Shown: piece after piece, positions 47,901 through 58,723 of the stretch | Position numbering within the stretch: position 1 is the stretch's first letter | Layout of the letters: each line of letters begins with the position of its first letter | Origin: Acanthaster planci | Lineage: Eukaryota; Echinodermata; Asteroidea; Valvatida; Acanthasteridae | Length of the DNA: 64,000 nt | Assembly (NCBI RefSeq): GCF_001949145.1 | Contig: NW_019091406.1 | Coordinates: 571,810 to 635,809, forward strand | Reading direction: 5' to 3' | The notes under the pieces: generated by a model | What the model was told of the DNA's origin: nothing | Databases searched by the model: none | The model's input: the letters and a program-made list of their open reading frames with translations, nothing else | Program-made: the position numbers and the translations under genes

Positions 47901-50900
47901 AGAGTCCACAGCAGGATTTCAAATGGATACAAGTAGCTCCAGTTTGCATATGGCTGCAAGGAGTCGGAAAATGTTCACACAGGAAATTTATATATCAAGC
48001 AGAAGTGTGCCAAGAACCAGTTGCAAGTTTTTGTACCTAACATTTCTACTTGTTAGGAGCATTTTTCTGTACTCAAAAAAGTGTGTTTGGTTTAGTAGGT
48101 CCTGCTGAAAAAAAAAGACCCTGTTGCGAGTCAAGATGGCCTCTGAGATTCTCCATCGGGGGGAAACTGAAAATTCAGGGCAGGAACTTCACAGAGGAAT
48201 CAGAGGCGACTGCCCTGATGCCCCTGGTCTTTGCCTCAATGCCCATCGAAATATCACCATAGACTAGTTGATTTTCTAACACGAGTGCCCTTTGCAAATG
48301 AGAAATTGTCTTGCCCTATCAAGAACGAAGTTCCTGCCCTGAGAATGTAAGTGTGGCTGCGCCAGTGAAAAGCCAAGCAAAGCTAGAGCATGAAATCAAG
48401 CCCGAAATCTTCCTTTTGTCAACCTGGAACTACCGCGCAATAGAGGTGTTACTGAGTCAGGCCTTAAGATGGCCTGGCCAGATTAAAGTCTGGCCGTCTC
48501 GGGGGAGCCTGCTCAATTCCATTTAGTGCACGAGCATATTGCATTAAAGCTGACTGGGGCTGTCAATCAAGTTGGTGAGAACGTTGACAGGGCAGAAACT
48601 GTTGGTGAAGAGCCTGTTGTCAGTCGGCCAGTGTGCCATTACTGACATAAATCTTTTTCTGTTTTTTTTTAGACAAGGCGGCCCCCATCACCAATTTCAG
48701 AACCAGCGGCCACCGTTGCCCCGACAACCATCACCCCGGCAACTGTCTCCCCAGCAACCATCTGCCCAGCCTCGGCAGCAGACCCCGGGCGGTCAGTCTC
48801 CGTCCCCGAACCCCGTCCACAAGGGGCGGATCCTGCCCTCGCCGAAGCGACTGATTGAGGAGGCCACCAAGAAGGGGTCAAAGGCGGTCCCACCTACGCA
48901 ACCAGAGGGCGAGGTACAGCTTGATTTGGGGGGGGTGGAGGAACCATTTTTTTAAAGAAAACTTTGGCATGCAGTTGAGTTTGGTTCAAGAGTCATTTAG
49001 AGCTTGTTGCCTTTGTGTGACACAGAGAACTTTCTGTGTCATTCATGTGTCATTTTCCTAATTTATATGCCTAAGAGTTGACATTGCTCTTTACACTAAG
49101 ATTGCAATTTGCCAAGATTTCTCAGCTTTTTTTTTCCACAAAGCTGGACATTTTGGAGATGTAATTTTTTTCTGGTCATTGTACAAAAACAGATGCAAGC
49201 TTCACTGTGTTACAGTTCAGTCATTTAATGAGAGACCTCATGACTTATTTATTAAAAGCTTCCCAAATCACAGTATTTTATCATCATTATTTAATCCCTT
49301 CTCCTGGTGTGCTTAGCATATTTGTGTGCTAGTGTGAAGTGCAGAGTACCTGTCACTGACAGTGTCCATAGTGTAAGTTTTTGGCTGGTAACCTGTCCTT
49401 GCCCAGCAACTTTCTTAGTAGAGCAGCCCTGTGTAAATTTGCAACAAATTTCATGCTGCACTTGTTAGGGAAGAGTACACAATAAAGTGAGGTTTTGTGA
49501 GGTTTAGCAAAGTTTTGTAGTGTACGGTTTGAGTAAACCTCAAGTTACCTTTGAATTACATCCATGAGTGGTTCAGATTTTGACAAATTCATGAATGTCA
49601 CTCGTAACTCTACCCATGTGCCAACATGCTTGGGGGTTTTTACGCTCGTAGATCGACGAAGATGCAGAAACCAAGAAGTTGCGCCTACAGCTGGAGGAGC
49701 AGAAGAAGCTCCGGGAGCTGATCCTGCAGCGGAAGGAGGCGCGCCGCCAACAGCTTGCCGCCGCCAAACAGGCTGAGCTCAAGAAGCGCATGGCCAGCCA
49801 GAAACAGAGCATGCAGCAGGACCGTGGTGTCGGTGCTAAGGTATAAACATAACGTTGAGATCAAGACCCAGGGTCCAAAGTTTCTGCACAGATGTTCGTT
49901 GAGGGAAGAAAATTCTCACTTAGCGAAATCAGGTTGTTGACCACTGTCATCCATTTATATGTCTTCTAGCAGGTTCATGGCTGATTTTTGCTTAACCTGT
50001 AAAGTCGCTAAGTAGCACTGTCCGCTTAGCCGCTTGATGAAATTATGCCCTCAGATTGCATTGGTGGTAATGAACATCGATTTTTGGTTGTCAAAAGTTG
50101 TTTTAAGTCGTTAAGCTGACTTGGAGTTAATTTCTCTCGTCACTGGTGTGAAAACCGAAGAAACAAAAGACATTTTCGATAGAGCAAGTAATAGTTGTGT
50201 ATTTTTTAATCACCTCAATGCTGGAGCTTGGACTGAGCATTTCTTGACCTTGCAGGACACGAGTCAACCACAACAGCCTCCGCCACAACTGCAGCAACAG
50301 CCACCGCAAGCTGGTCAACAAACGCCCAGTCCCAGGCAACCCTCCCCTCATCAGCAGCAACAGCAGCGCGTCGGCCAGGGCGGTAACCGGAGCATCTCAC
50401 CAAGTAAGCTAGCCAGCCCTCATTATTGGGTTGTTACAAATCTCTGGGGTTAATGTGGAGATATTTTGGGTTCAGAGACCAGTTTAGGCAGCTGCAAAAT
50501 TTTTTGGTCCGATGCCGTCGCAGATCTTTCAAAATTTGAAATTATTTCTGAGATCTGTGAGAATTGGTCTTGATATGAGGATGGTTGAACCAGAATTGTC
50601 GATTTTTAGTTCCTCAATCACTCAAGTTTTACTTAAAAAGAAACGGAAGTGGGATTGCTATTATTCATTAAAAAAAATCGTCCCTTTTGAGTTATAAAGC
50701 CTTGAAAAGTTACATTAGTTTGTTGTCATTGTTTTTCACCTTTCTGCTGGATACTTCATGAATTTCACTTCATCCCACAATCTCAGTCTTGTTCCTTGCC
50801 TGTCATCTGCAGCGTCTGCCAACAGGCCCACCGCCCAGCAGAGCCCCCAGACGAACTCCCAGATACAAGGGCCGCCGCAGCAGTGGGCAGGCGGGCCCCG

Positions 50901-53900
50901 AGCCCAGAGACCCGTGTCACAGCCCAGGCCGCAAGGGGCAGTGCAGGGCGTGCCGCACCCCCGACAGCCCAGGCCTCGGGGACAGCAGCATCAGCAACAC
51001 CAAACCTGGCATCAGCACCAGAATGTCAAGGTGGGTGGCACCTGTCAGTGAACTCCCTACCCGACGTTTCCCTGTCTGATAAGTTCAGTCCTCCAAGATA
51101 TCTTACCATGTACCACTGCCTCGATCCCACAAAATCTTCCATTGGTTTACTGGCTAGTTCACTTCCACTGGAAAAACATATAGCTTAACTCGGAGGTACT
51201 GTAAAAAATTATGAACTTCACAATAGAGTGGCAAAGTGTACATCAAACCCTCGGTATAGACTACCAAAGTGACGACGTCACATGCACAATCTTCTGTGTA
51301 TTAAGGCATTAGAGCGAGAACCAGTGTGTGACCCAACACATACCCGCACTCCCTTCGTTTGCCATTTTCCAGCTCACAGTGGTGTCAGACTTCGGCACTC
51401 CATACACAGGCTTCCTACTAAACCCTGACTGATTAGCATTGTGCTTAAAGTGTGCTTTTCAATACCTTTACGTGTATTCTGGATGTGCACAGTGCAGAGA
51501 TATTGTGCATTTGTCGAGTAAGAAACAATCGGAATCTTCCAAAATCATTTCTTTTGGCTAAACATGCCAGTACCCGCAATCCTTCAGTATTGACAAGGAT
51601 CGGATTGAGTCGCATGACCTGAATCCTGAAGGCAAATTCTCTTGTGCCCTCAATGCAGCACAATTGTTGATGGTCTGACCCCCAAAGACCCTCAGTCCTC
51701 CAAAATCCCCATTTTCAGAGGTGTGAAAATCCAGCTTTTTAGCTGATTTCAGCTTTTTTTTTTGTTTAGATGTTGACGCTGAATTGCAGCTTTTTTGTGT
51801 ATCTGCTGTGTACAAACAAACAAACATGTGGGGACTTCTTACATTTCATGTTTTGCTCGCTGTTTTCAACTTTAATTTTATTAAACGGTCACTCACATCC
51901 CTCCATTTTGCTAAGATGATCTTGGAAGATTTGGGAAGATCAGAATGAGCAGCAAAATGAGAAACCCAAAACTACAGAGTACGTCCTTCAGACCCAGCTT
52001 CAAGCCCCATATTCCTCCTGTCAGACTTTCACACAAGTCTTCCCACCTTCCCCGAGCAGGTTCTGGTAGACTCGGCACCCCAGCCCATCCCCACGCTAGG
52101 GGGAGGGGGAACAGTTACAAGGCCCCGACAGCCAGGCGGCAGTGTGGGCTCAGGAGGTAGGCCTGGATTGGTCCCGGTCAGGGGTCAGCAACCTCAGGGA
52201 CCTTCTGGAACTATGGTAAGTGAACATGGGTGTGTTTGCAGGCGTGGCATACATAGTGTGGACCTCTGCACAAAAGAAGTCCACATAATGTAAGGTGCGA
52301 TGGCATAGTGTGGACTCGCACACTTCCACATAATGTTTCCCCCTCTCTGAAAAACAGTTTCAGAGGCATTTTGGGGTCAAGGTTATCCGTGGCAAAGTGA
52401 AGAGGAACAGTCCAGGAAATTTTCATCAAAATCCAGCTCGAAGGAGTTATCCTAGTTGGGGAAAAGGAGCATTTTCCTCAAGTTTCCTTAACCACAGGAG
52501 AACAAAGGAATGTCCACACTTTGTATGTAAAACAGGTGAATGTGTGTGAGGTATTGTGGCCTTTTGGATAATGAAATGTGTGAAACCTGAAATAAAAATA
52601 CAGGGGTCCCAGCGTGTACCAAAATGTTTCCTCCTTGTTTGGGGTATTAAGCATGCGTTGGTTTATCTTAACTTGTTGTCCACTTTGCTGTTTTGGTCTT
52701 GTCGGATCAACACTTTTAAATTGTTGTGCTGAATTCTGTGATAAATTGCGGCTTAGTTCACACCGTTCAAATGGGTGCTAAGTTTTTGGTCTCACAAGTC
52801 ATCTGCTCAATATTTCGCGCACTTTGAAAGTTGCAATTTCATGGAGACGTGATCTGAAAATTTCAGCCTATGGGGCGCGGTAGAGGGCGTGGCCAGCCCA
52901 TCAGGGCACAGTTTCAACCGCAACAACAGCAGAGGTTCCAGGCACCACAGCAACAGCAGATGCGGCTGCAGTCGGCTGGCCCCAACCCCCAGGGGGCGGT
53001 CCCTCGGCCACAATCCCCACGTGCACGGGGACGAGGAAGAGGCCAGGTGAGGCCACAAGCTGTAGGCCAAAGAATGCACATGCCAGGGCCGAGACCCCAG
53101 GGACCACACCCACAGGCACCACATCCACAGGCGCCACACCCACAGGGACGAGGCCCACAAGGACCACACCCACAGGGGCCAGGCCCACAAGGACCACACC
53201 CACGGGGGCCAGGCCCACAGGGTCCACATCCACGGGCAGTACGGCCACAGGGGCCGCGTCCACAAGGACCACGACTGCAAGGGCCACACCCTCAAGGGTC
53301 ATGCCCTCAAGGACCACGCCCACAGAGTCCTGGAGCAACCATGCCACCACAAGGGCAAGTTCGGCCACAGAAGAGGTAGGATGAATGTCACTATATATAC
53401 ACTGTTTCTCTATTTTTATAGCGGAATAAGTACGTACTGAACACGAAGATGAAGTTTTATCTGAAAGCCAATTCATCTTTTAGGTGAATATGACAAAGAA
53501 ACAAATTTGATGTCACAAAATTTGCAGCAAAAGTCTCTGGAGTTGAAATATATTCAACTTTTGCAAATTGGCAGCAATTGGCAGCTTGAATATATGATAT
53601 GACGTCGCAATTTTGAGTTTGCTTTCGCATCAAGTATGAACCAGCTTCTACCCCAAACAGTCCTAAGTCCTCCAATTTCAATATGATTTTACGTACAATG
53701 TACACCGTAGGGGGTTAGGGTTAACGATGAGACAAAGGCCATAACTGGAACAGATGTCCAGATTTACGGCCATGTCTGTTACCAGCATGTGTCCACGTTT
53801 CTGCAATCGGCCAAGACCGAAGATTTAGCCGTAGTTCTCCTGTCCTTTTCTATGCCAACCTTTTAATGGAGGAAGTTTGAGCCAGTCTGTGAGAGTTGTT

Positions 53901-56216
53901 AGCTGGTTCACATGTACTGATATTGCACATGAAGGGTCATAGCAGTGCGTGGCATTGTCATTGCTGACAGGAACCAGTGCATTTTACCTTTGTCTCCAGT
54001 TTGCCTCATGGAAAATGAAATATTCCACTGTAGATATTACCCTAGAAATGAAGTTTCAGAAGCAAATTCCACTTCTCTTTTGGGATCAGATCGGTCAAAG
54101 AGCGTATTGGGATTCCCCGACAAGGGAATGCTCAGACCCAGCGGGTCACAGCAGACACCCAGCGGAGAGTTGTCCAGAACCAGCCGGGGCTGCAAGCCCA
54201 GCGATCCCCCCAGAAGCGAACCCTGCAGGCCGGCCCAAACCAAGCCTCTGTAAACCAACCTGAACAGCCCACCAAGAAGAGGACGGTGGTCCAGCAGCTC
54301 ACGCCGCAGCAGCAACAACAGCTGCGACAACAGCAGCAGAAGAGGGTGGTGCAGGCGGCCCAGGGCCAGCCAGCTTGCTCGCAACCACCGCCTCAGAGGA
54401 TCGTCAAGCAGGCTTCACTGGAAGACAGCAACCAGGCCGCCCAGGGGCCTACAGGTATCCTGATTGATGGGCTGTCTGCGTCGACGACCAGGAACAGCTT
54501 GGTGAAGATGCTGCAGTTGTGTGGCCCCATCGAGGTAAGGCTGCAGCCAAAAGTTGTGGCTGTGGCTCGTACCAACGCACACCAATATATTAACTGGCTG
54601 CAGTCACCAACCTGTAGTTTCCCATATATACATGTGTTATTGTTTGCCATAGCCAGGACATTTGGCTTAGATGATCATTCTTTCTTAAATTCTGTCGCTG
54701 AGAAACTATTATTTTACCCTTTCACCTTATTTGCACATCTCGTTTTTTCATATGATACGTTCCACTTTTAGTCCACAGGTACCTGGTAGTTCTGACTCCA
54801 TTTTGATACAGTTGTGCTTACAATTAGTTTCTTTTCCCTAGTTAAATTAACTCCTGCACTCTTATTGCATATATGCAGCTTGCTTCTTGCAAACTGAAAT
54901 CAATGTCCATGTTTTAATAATGCCCTGATTCTTAACATCTTACAGCAACTAGCTCATATTGTCGGTCCTTCATATACACGTGCCTACCATCATTACTGAA
55001 TAATCATGATTTTACACTCTCCAAATGCCTGCAGAATGTTGAAATTCTGCCAAACCAGAGGAGGGCAACCGCTAAGTTCTGCCGGCCGGAAGATGCCCAG
55101 GTTTTCCAGGCAAAGTTCCACAGGTAAGGTGTGGTTTGAATGGTTAGCAGACATAAAGTGACTCTCGTTATTCGGAAATCGACTCCAACAAAATCCGGCT
55201 ATGTGCACATTTCTGTTGGAAGAAAACATGTGACAGTAAAATCGCATTGTACGAAATTCCTGTTACCACAAAAGGTTTTTGTGCCTGAAAAACCATTGTT
55301 GACGACCCATTTATAGCAAGCGTTTACTAAATCGCACTGGTGAAAACACGTGCGCAATGCAATTGAAGCAATGCTGCCCTGGTTCCCACTGCGCCAAACC
55401 ATTGCCAAAGAAGGCATGGTGGAAATGCGGCTACCAGCCTATGTACGTAACTCAGCCAAAATAGTGCCGTACGTTGCACTACATCCTATATGAACGCAGC
55501 CCTACAATTGCAAGTCAAAAATATCACTGCCCTTTCAACATTTCTGCAAGTACATTCACAGAAATGGATCTCATATCTTTGTTTGCATTTTCTGTGTTCA
55601 TGAATTTAACTTGAGGTTGTACTGCTCGTACTCAAAGCGAGCTTTTCCACAAAATTTCCTGCCGCAGCACGAGGCTTGTCACCCGCACACTTAACATCAA
55701 CCAAGTTCATGTGTATACATGTACAGTACATGTGAATGTGCTGTGTACATGGCACTATACTCAATAGGATCTATTCATACAACACACCGAAGCACTGCGT
55801 TCCGCCAACAAGAAATTTCGGATACAACGGACATTTCCACTAAGTCTCACGGATTTTGTAATGTCAAGAGTCGACTGTAGCTGGTTGGTTTTTCTTTAAG
55901 CTGATAATTGATGAAGGCATTACCTAACTGACTGATCGACCTCGGCCGTGTAGGTATGCTGACTGATTGGCTGCTTGACATGTTGCCTTGCTTGTGGACT
56001 GGCCATTTGTCTGACTGACGGACAGACTGACGGACAGACTGACGGACTGATTGACTGCCCATCGGGCTCCATGCAACTGTCTGTTTTGGTTTAGCTACCC
56101 AGAAGACTTCACTTGTTGACATAATCTCTGCTTTAGAAAAATCTTTACATTATTTTCATGTTTACAGGCACATGGTTGACTTGGCCCATATCAATGTCAG
56201 TCTGGTTCCTGACTAA
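35968..56216 (+). CDS. RBM33: RBM33 orthologue, RNA-binding motif protein 33
   Basis: Twenty-one coding exons, all GT-AG and all in phase: 35968-35989, 39973-40094, 40684-41171, 42167-42324, 42554-42666, 42986-43178, 43565-43959, 44474-44633, 45167-45465, 46105-46255, 46891-47039, 47797-47897, 48673-48913, 49652-49840, 50256-50403, 50813-51030, 52060-52215, 52867-53375, 54090-54534, 55035-55123, 56168-56216. Product 1464 aa (human about 1170). Visible: acidic start with FDKFDEDD and WDSDDELL; Asp/Glu/Tyr-rich region (80-300); RFKSER and DIPATLE (about 345-367); RG/RGG cluster (about 392-402); KTILINPHFKG (about 531-541); long Pro/Gln/His-rich disorder; a charged coiled coil with LEEQKKLRELILQRKEARRQ (865-927); more RG motifs (1103 on); and a C-terminal RRM-like domain (1392-1464) with ILIDGLSAS, CGPIE, ATAKF and HMVDLAHINVSLVPD. 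The last three exons split this RRM. Family knowledge: a nuclear RNA binder linked to m6A/ALKBH5 and mRNA export. The 691-N gap lies in intron 1, so a missed exon there cannot be excluded. Confidence 0.93.
37148..38076 (-). pseudogene. LINE reverse transcriptase tail interrupted by a hAT-like insertion
   Basis: With 37340-37833 and one target-site copy removed, the minus strand reads from an open frame (38076 down) into YQYSLYPITLREWH and, after a frameshift, APDVKTFKSRILAA. This resembles the YKYSFFPRTIREWNsL...F..RL end of CR1/L2-like reverse transcriptases. The upstream part is too diverged to name motifs. Confidence 0.45.
37340..37833. mobile_element. Non-autonomous hAT-like element with perfect 8-bp target duplication
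   Basis: 494 bp with terminal TAGGGCT and AGCCCTA. Flanked by identical octamers GTTTGTTG at 37332-37339 and 37834-37841. Inside, AT-rich palindromes (GAATATCCGAATATTCGG, CAAATATTTG). An 8-bp duplication with (T/C)AGGGCT ends is typical of hAT transposons. No transposase frame. Confidence 0.8.
39170..39860. other. Assembly gap (691 N)
   Basis: Run of N inside RBM33 intron 1. Nothing can be said of its content; the translated frames through it are artefacts. Confidence 0.99.
41768..41951 (+). mobile_element. MITE family R1, copy in RBM33 intron 3
   Basis: Nearly identical to 23304-23481, with the same inverted ends (ATATGCAGCAAGG and CTTGCTGGGTGT). Lies in the intron between exons 3 and 4, same strand as RBM33. 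Confidence 0.8.
53088..53345 (+). repeat. Coding minisatellite in RBM33 exon 18
   Basis: Repeats of a 12-base unit near CCACAGGGACCA, often paired into 24-base units, encode GPHPQ/GPGPQ-type repeats. The frame stays open because unit lengths are multiples of three. It accounts for part of the extra length relative to vertebrate RBM33. Confidence 0.85.
56008..56057 (+). repeat. Short tandem repeat in the last RBM33 intron
   Basis: About three units of GACGGACAGACT in direct succession, ending in ACTGATTGACTG. Confidence 0.8.
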
Positions 56217-57390
56217 ACTGCTGGGAGTCCATGCCCACCAGAAGGATTCTTGCCACCAGAATTGCTGACTTCAGAACAACAATGTTGCACAGGAGCCAGC
56301 AGAGCATTTTCACAAGGGGAGCGCTCTCTACAAGCACACCCAGCAACAGACTGTCTACAGGCTGCAGGAGACAAATTACAGAGGGCATTGCCATCTAGAG
56401 CACCCAAGCATCAATCAACACAACGGTATTTGGGCACTGATCTTCTGCCTGTGAATTTGTATCATCCATTTGTTGCCTTCTTAAGTTGTGTATATCCCTA
56501 TACTTATTTTAATTGTAATTTTGCCAACAGCAAAGAAATTGTGTCAGAGTTTTCACTGGCTTTGACTCACATGGACGTGTTAAAACAGTGGCGCTTTGAT
56601 TTTAAAGTAATCGGCATGCTGGGATTGCATTTAAAAGTCCCGTCCTCAAAAGTGAGAGAGGAAACTGCATTAAGCTTTGCATAGCAGTTTAGCTATTTAA
56701 AGTTAATGCACCGGTAAGAGTTATTGGTGGTTGTGTTAGTTATGTTAACATTTGGGGCAGTGGAATTGTGTTGGATGGTAGTCCTCAAGCAAAGGAGAGT
56801 GGATATCATTGAGTCTTGGAATCTGAATGTTGCGGCTATGTCTTTGAACTATGCTAGTATGTTATGGAAGCATTGGATCCACATCCATAGCCATTTGAGA
56901 CCACAGAAGAGCGAAGGGTCTGGTGCCTGTACCTTCTGGCGGATAATAACTCACTGGATCATGTTAGGCTGGTGCTAGTACTGACTACAGGCTGCAATGC
57001 CTTAAACGTCATGCGAATGCCCAGTACTGGCTATATGCAGTTGTGTGGTGTGTGTCTGAACGTTGGAACTTATTGGCCAAGCTGTTGGCTCATTGATCCG
57101 CACTTGAACAACCGTCATAAATTTGGTAGACTTCAGGGGAGATACGTCATTCCGAAGCAAGCAAGGCAACACAACGACAGCAAGCAAGCTGGCAAGAGCA
57201 CAAAGATACCTACTTGTAGTGGGCAGCTGGTCAGAGACATGGCTCTGAATTGCTACCAGCGGGCTAGAATTTGTTACAAATGTTACCTTGAAAGTTTAAA
57301 CACAATGTAGAGTGTCAGAATGCATTGTGTTCACAAGCATTTATTTCAGTGTATTGGTAGCCAGTTTAAAGTTAATTTGTAGACCACTTT

Positions 57391-57719
57391 ACAAGCCAGC
57401 TTACATGCCAGGTTACAAGCCAGCTTGCATGCCAGGTTACAAGCCAGCTTGCATGCCAGGTTACAAGCCAGCTTGCATGCCAGGTTACAAGCCAGCTGAC
57501 AAGCCAGTTTATAAGGCCACTGTACAAGCCCAGCATACACGTACATGTACCAGGGAATTATCAGCTGACTGCAAGACACTGCACAGGTCAGCTTACAAGC
57601 CACCTTACATGCCAGCTGACGAGCCAGTTTATAAGCCAGTGTACAAGCCCAGCATGCCAGGGAGTTATCAGCTGACTGCAAGACAGCGGACAGGTCAGCT
57701 AACAAGCCACCTTACAAGA
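57391..57719 (+). repeat. 24-bp minisatellite plus 110-bp higher-order repeat
   Basis: Four near-identical units of ACAAGCCAGCTTGCATGCCA then GGTT at 57391-57486, a degenerate unit to 57510, then two copies of an approximately 110-bp block (about 57497-57606 and 57609-57719) sharing CCAGTTTATAA, ACAAGCCCAGCAT, ATCAGCTGACTGCAAGACA and ACAGGTCAGCT. Unit length divisible by three keeps frames open on both strands. Confidence 0.9.
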
Positions 57720-58357
57720 CAGCTGGTAAGCCTAGAATACTGACAAGCCAGCTTAGAAATGCCGGCCAGTTGCGTCTGCCAGCATGCCAGCCATTCTGGA
57801 AGCCAACTCTCCACCCAACCAAATTGAGCTTTCCAGATGGCCCACAAGCCACTTTAAGAGCCATTTTTTAACTCCAAGAAGGCCACACACGCACACACAC
57901 AGTATGGGCACTGTCAAACTGAAACCAAGAGTTGCCAGATGACGAATTCCAGAAGATGAGAACGTGATGAACCACAGTGACTTACTTGGGAGAACATTCT
58001 TCAACCTCCAAGATGACGTCACAGTAAACTAAATTTACAGTTCTTAAACTCGGTGGCCATCCCAATGATAAGCAGTTTTAAACAATTTCAAAAAACCAAC
58101 GCCAACTGTCACTGCTAATAACAAGTGACAACACAAAACTCATGCTGTTCTCATCTAATTTCTGTGTCATAAATCAGTTCAGTAGGATCGGCTGATGAGA
58201 TTGGAGCGGCCACTGGAGTGTGAACACTCAACTAAACTTAAATTGCGAAGCCCGTGATCAAGTTGTAACAGAAATGCAGGAAAGGTTGCCAGGGTTCCCA
58301 GAATCCCAGAAAAAGGACAGGAGAAAAGACGTGACGGGGAAAAAAAATTTGGAGTAC

Positions 58358-58528
58358 GGGCGATTCACAAGAGTGCGCCACCAAGAGTGTGCAACGCGTT
58401 GACCAATCACAACGCACGAAATCTGTCCACCCTTTTCCAGACGCACATTTGGTCGACAGATTTCGCACGCTGTGATTGGCCAACGTGTTGCAAACTCTTG
58501 GCGCCGCACTATTGTGAAACGGCTGTGT
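58358..58528. mobile_element. Foldback element, family R5, with about 75-bp arms
   Basis: The left arm (58358-58431: CGGGCGATTCACAAGAGTGC, AGTGTGCAACGCGTTGACCA, CACGAAATCTGTCCACC) and the complement of the right arm (58452-58528) agree over most positions. A one-arm copy is at 32697-32800. Confidence 0.8.
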
Positions 58529-58723
58529 TCTCCAAGACTGAATCCCCGTGAAGGTGACCACACTGCCATGTTGCGTCTCTGTCGTTGGTCTGAAGTCATG
58601 GATGCTCTTGCACTTTTTTATGTTCTTGGGAACCCTGGGTTTAAAATGCCCTCTTAAATCATGCACACTGGTAGGTCCGTGTTCAAAATACTCATAGGAA
58701 ATCATTAAACAGTATAAAATAAA

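Larger units (their letters stand above)
56217..58723 (+). other. RBM33: Probable RBM33 3' UTR
   Basis: After the stop codon I found no AATAAA until 58718-58723, where ATTAAA (58704-58709) and AATAAA occur close together. If that is the cleavage site the 3' UTR is about 2.5 kb and includes the 24-bp minisatellite and the R5 foldback. Transcript ends were not available; this is inference. Confidence 0.35.

Noticed and set aside
52870-53379. Separate Pro/Gln-rich gene ending in a stop at 53379
   Set aside because: The stop lies just after a donor at 53376; splicing to 54090 keeps the RBM33 frame open.
52807-53476. Long antisense frames of 162 and 191 codons opposite RBM33 exon 18
   Set aside because: Low-complexity shadows of the coding minisatellite.
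57312-57743. Open frame of 143 codons with YKPACMPG repeats as a repeat protein gene
   Set aside because: The 24-base unit keeps frames open on both strands (a 119-codon frame exists on the minus strand), there is no signal peptide or splice context, and the sequence lies just past RBM33.
58238-58705. Minus-strand frame of 155 codons
   Set aside because: Crosses the R5 foldback; its similarity to a frame at 32697 comes from the shared repeat.
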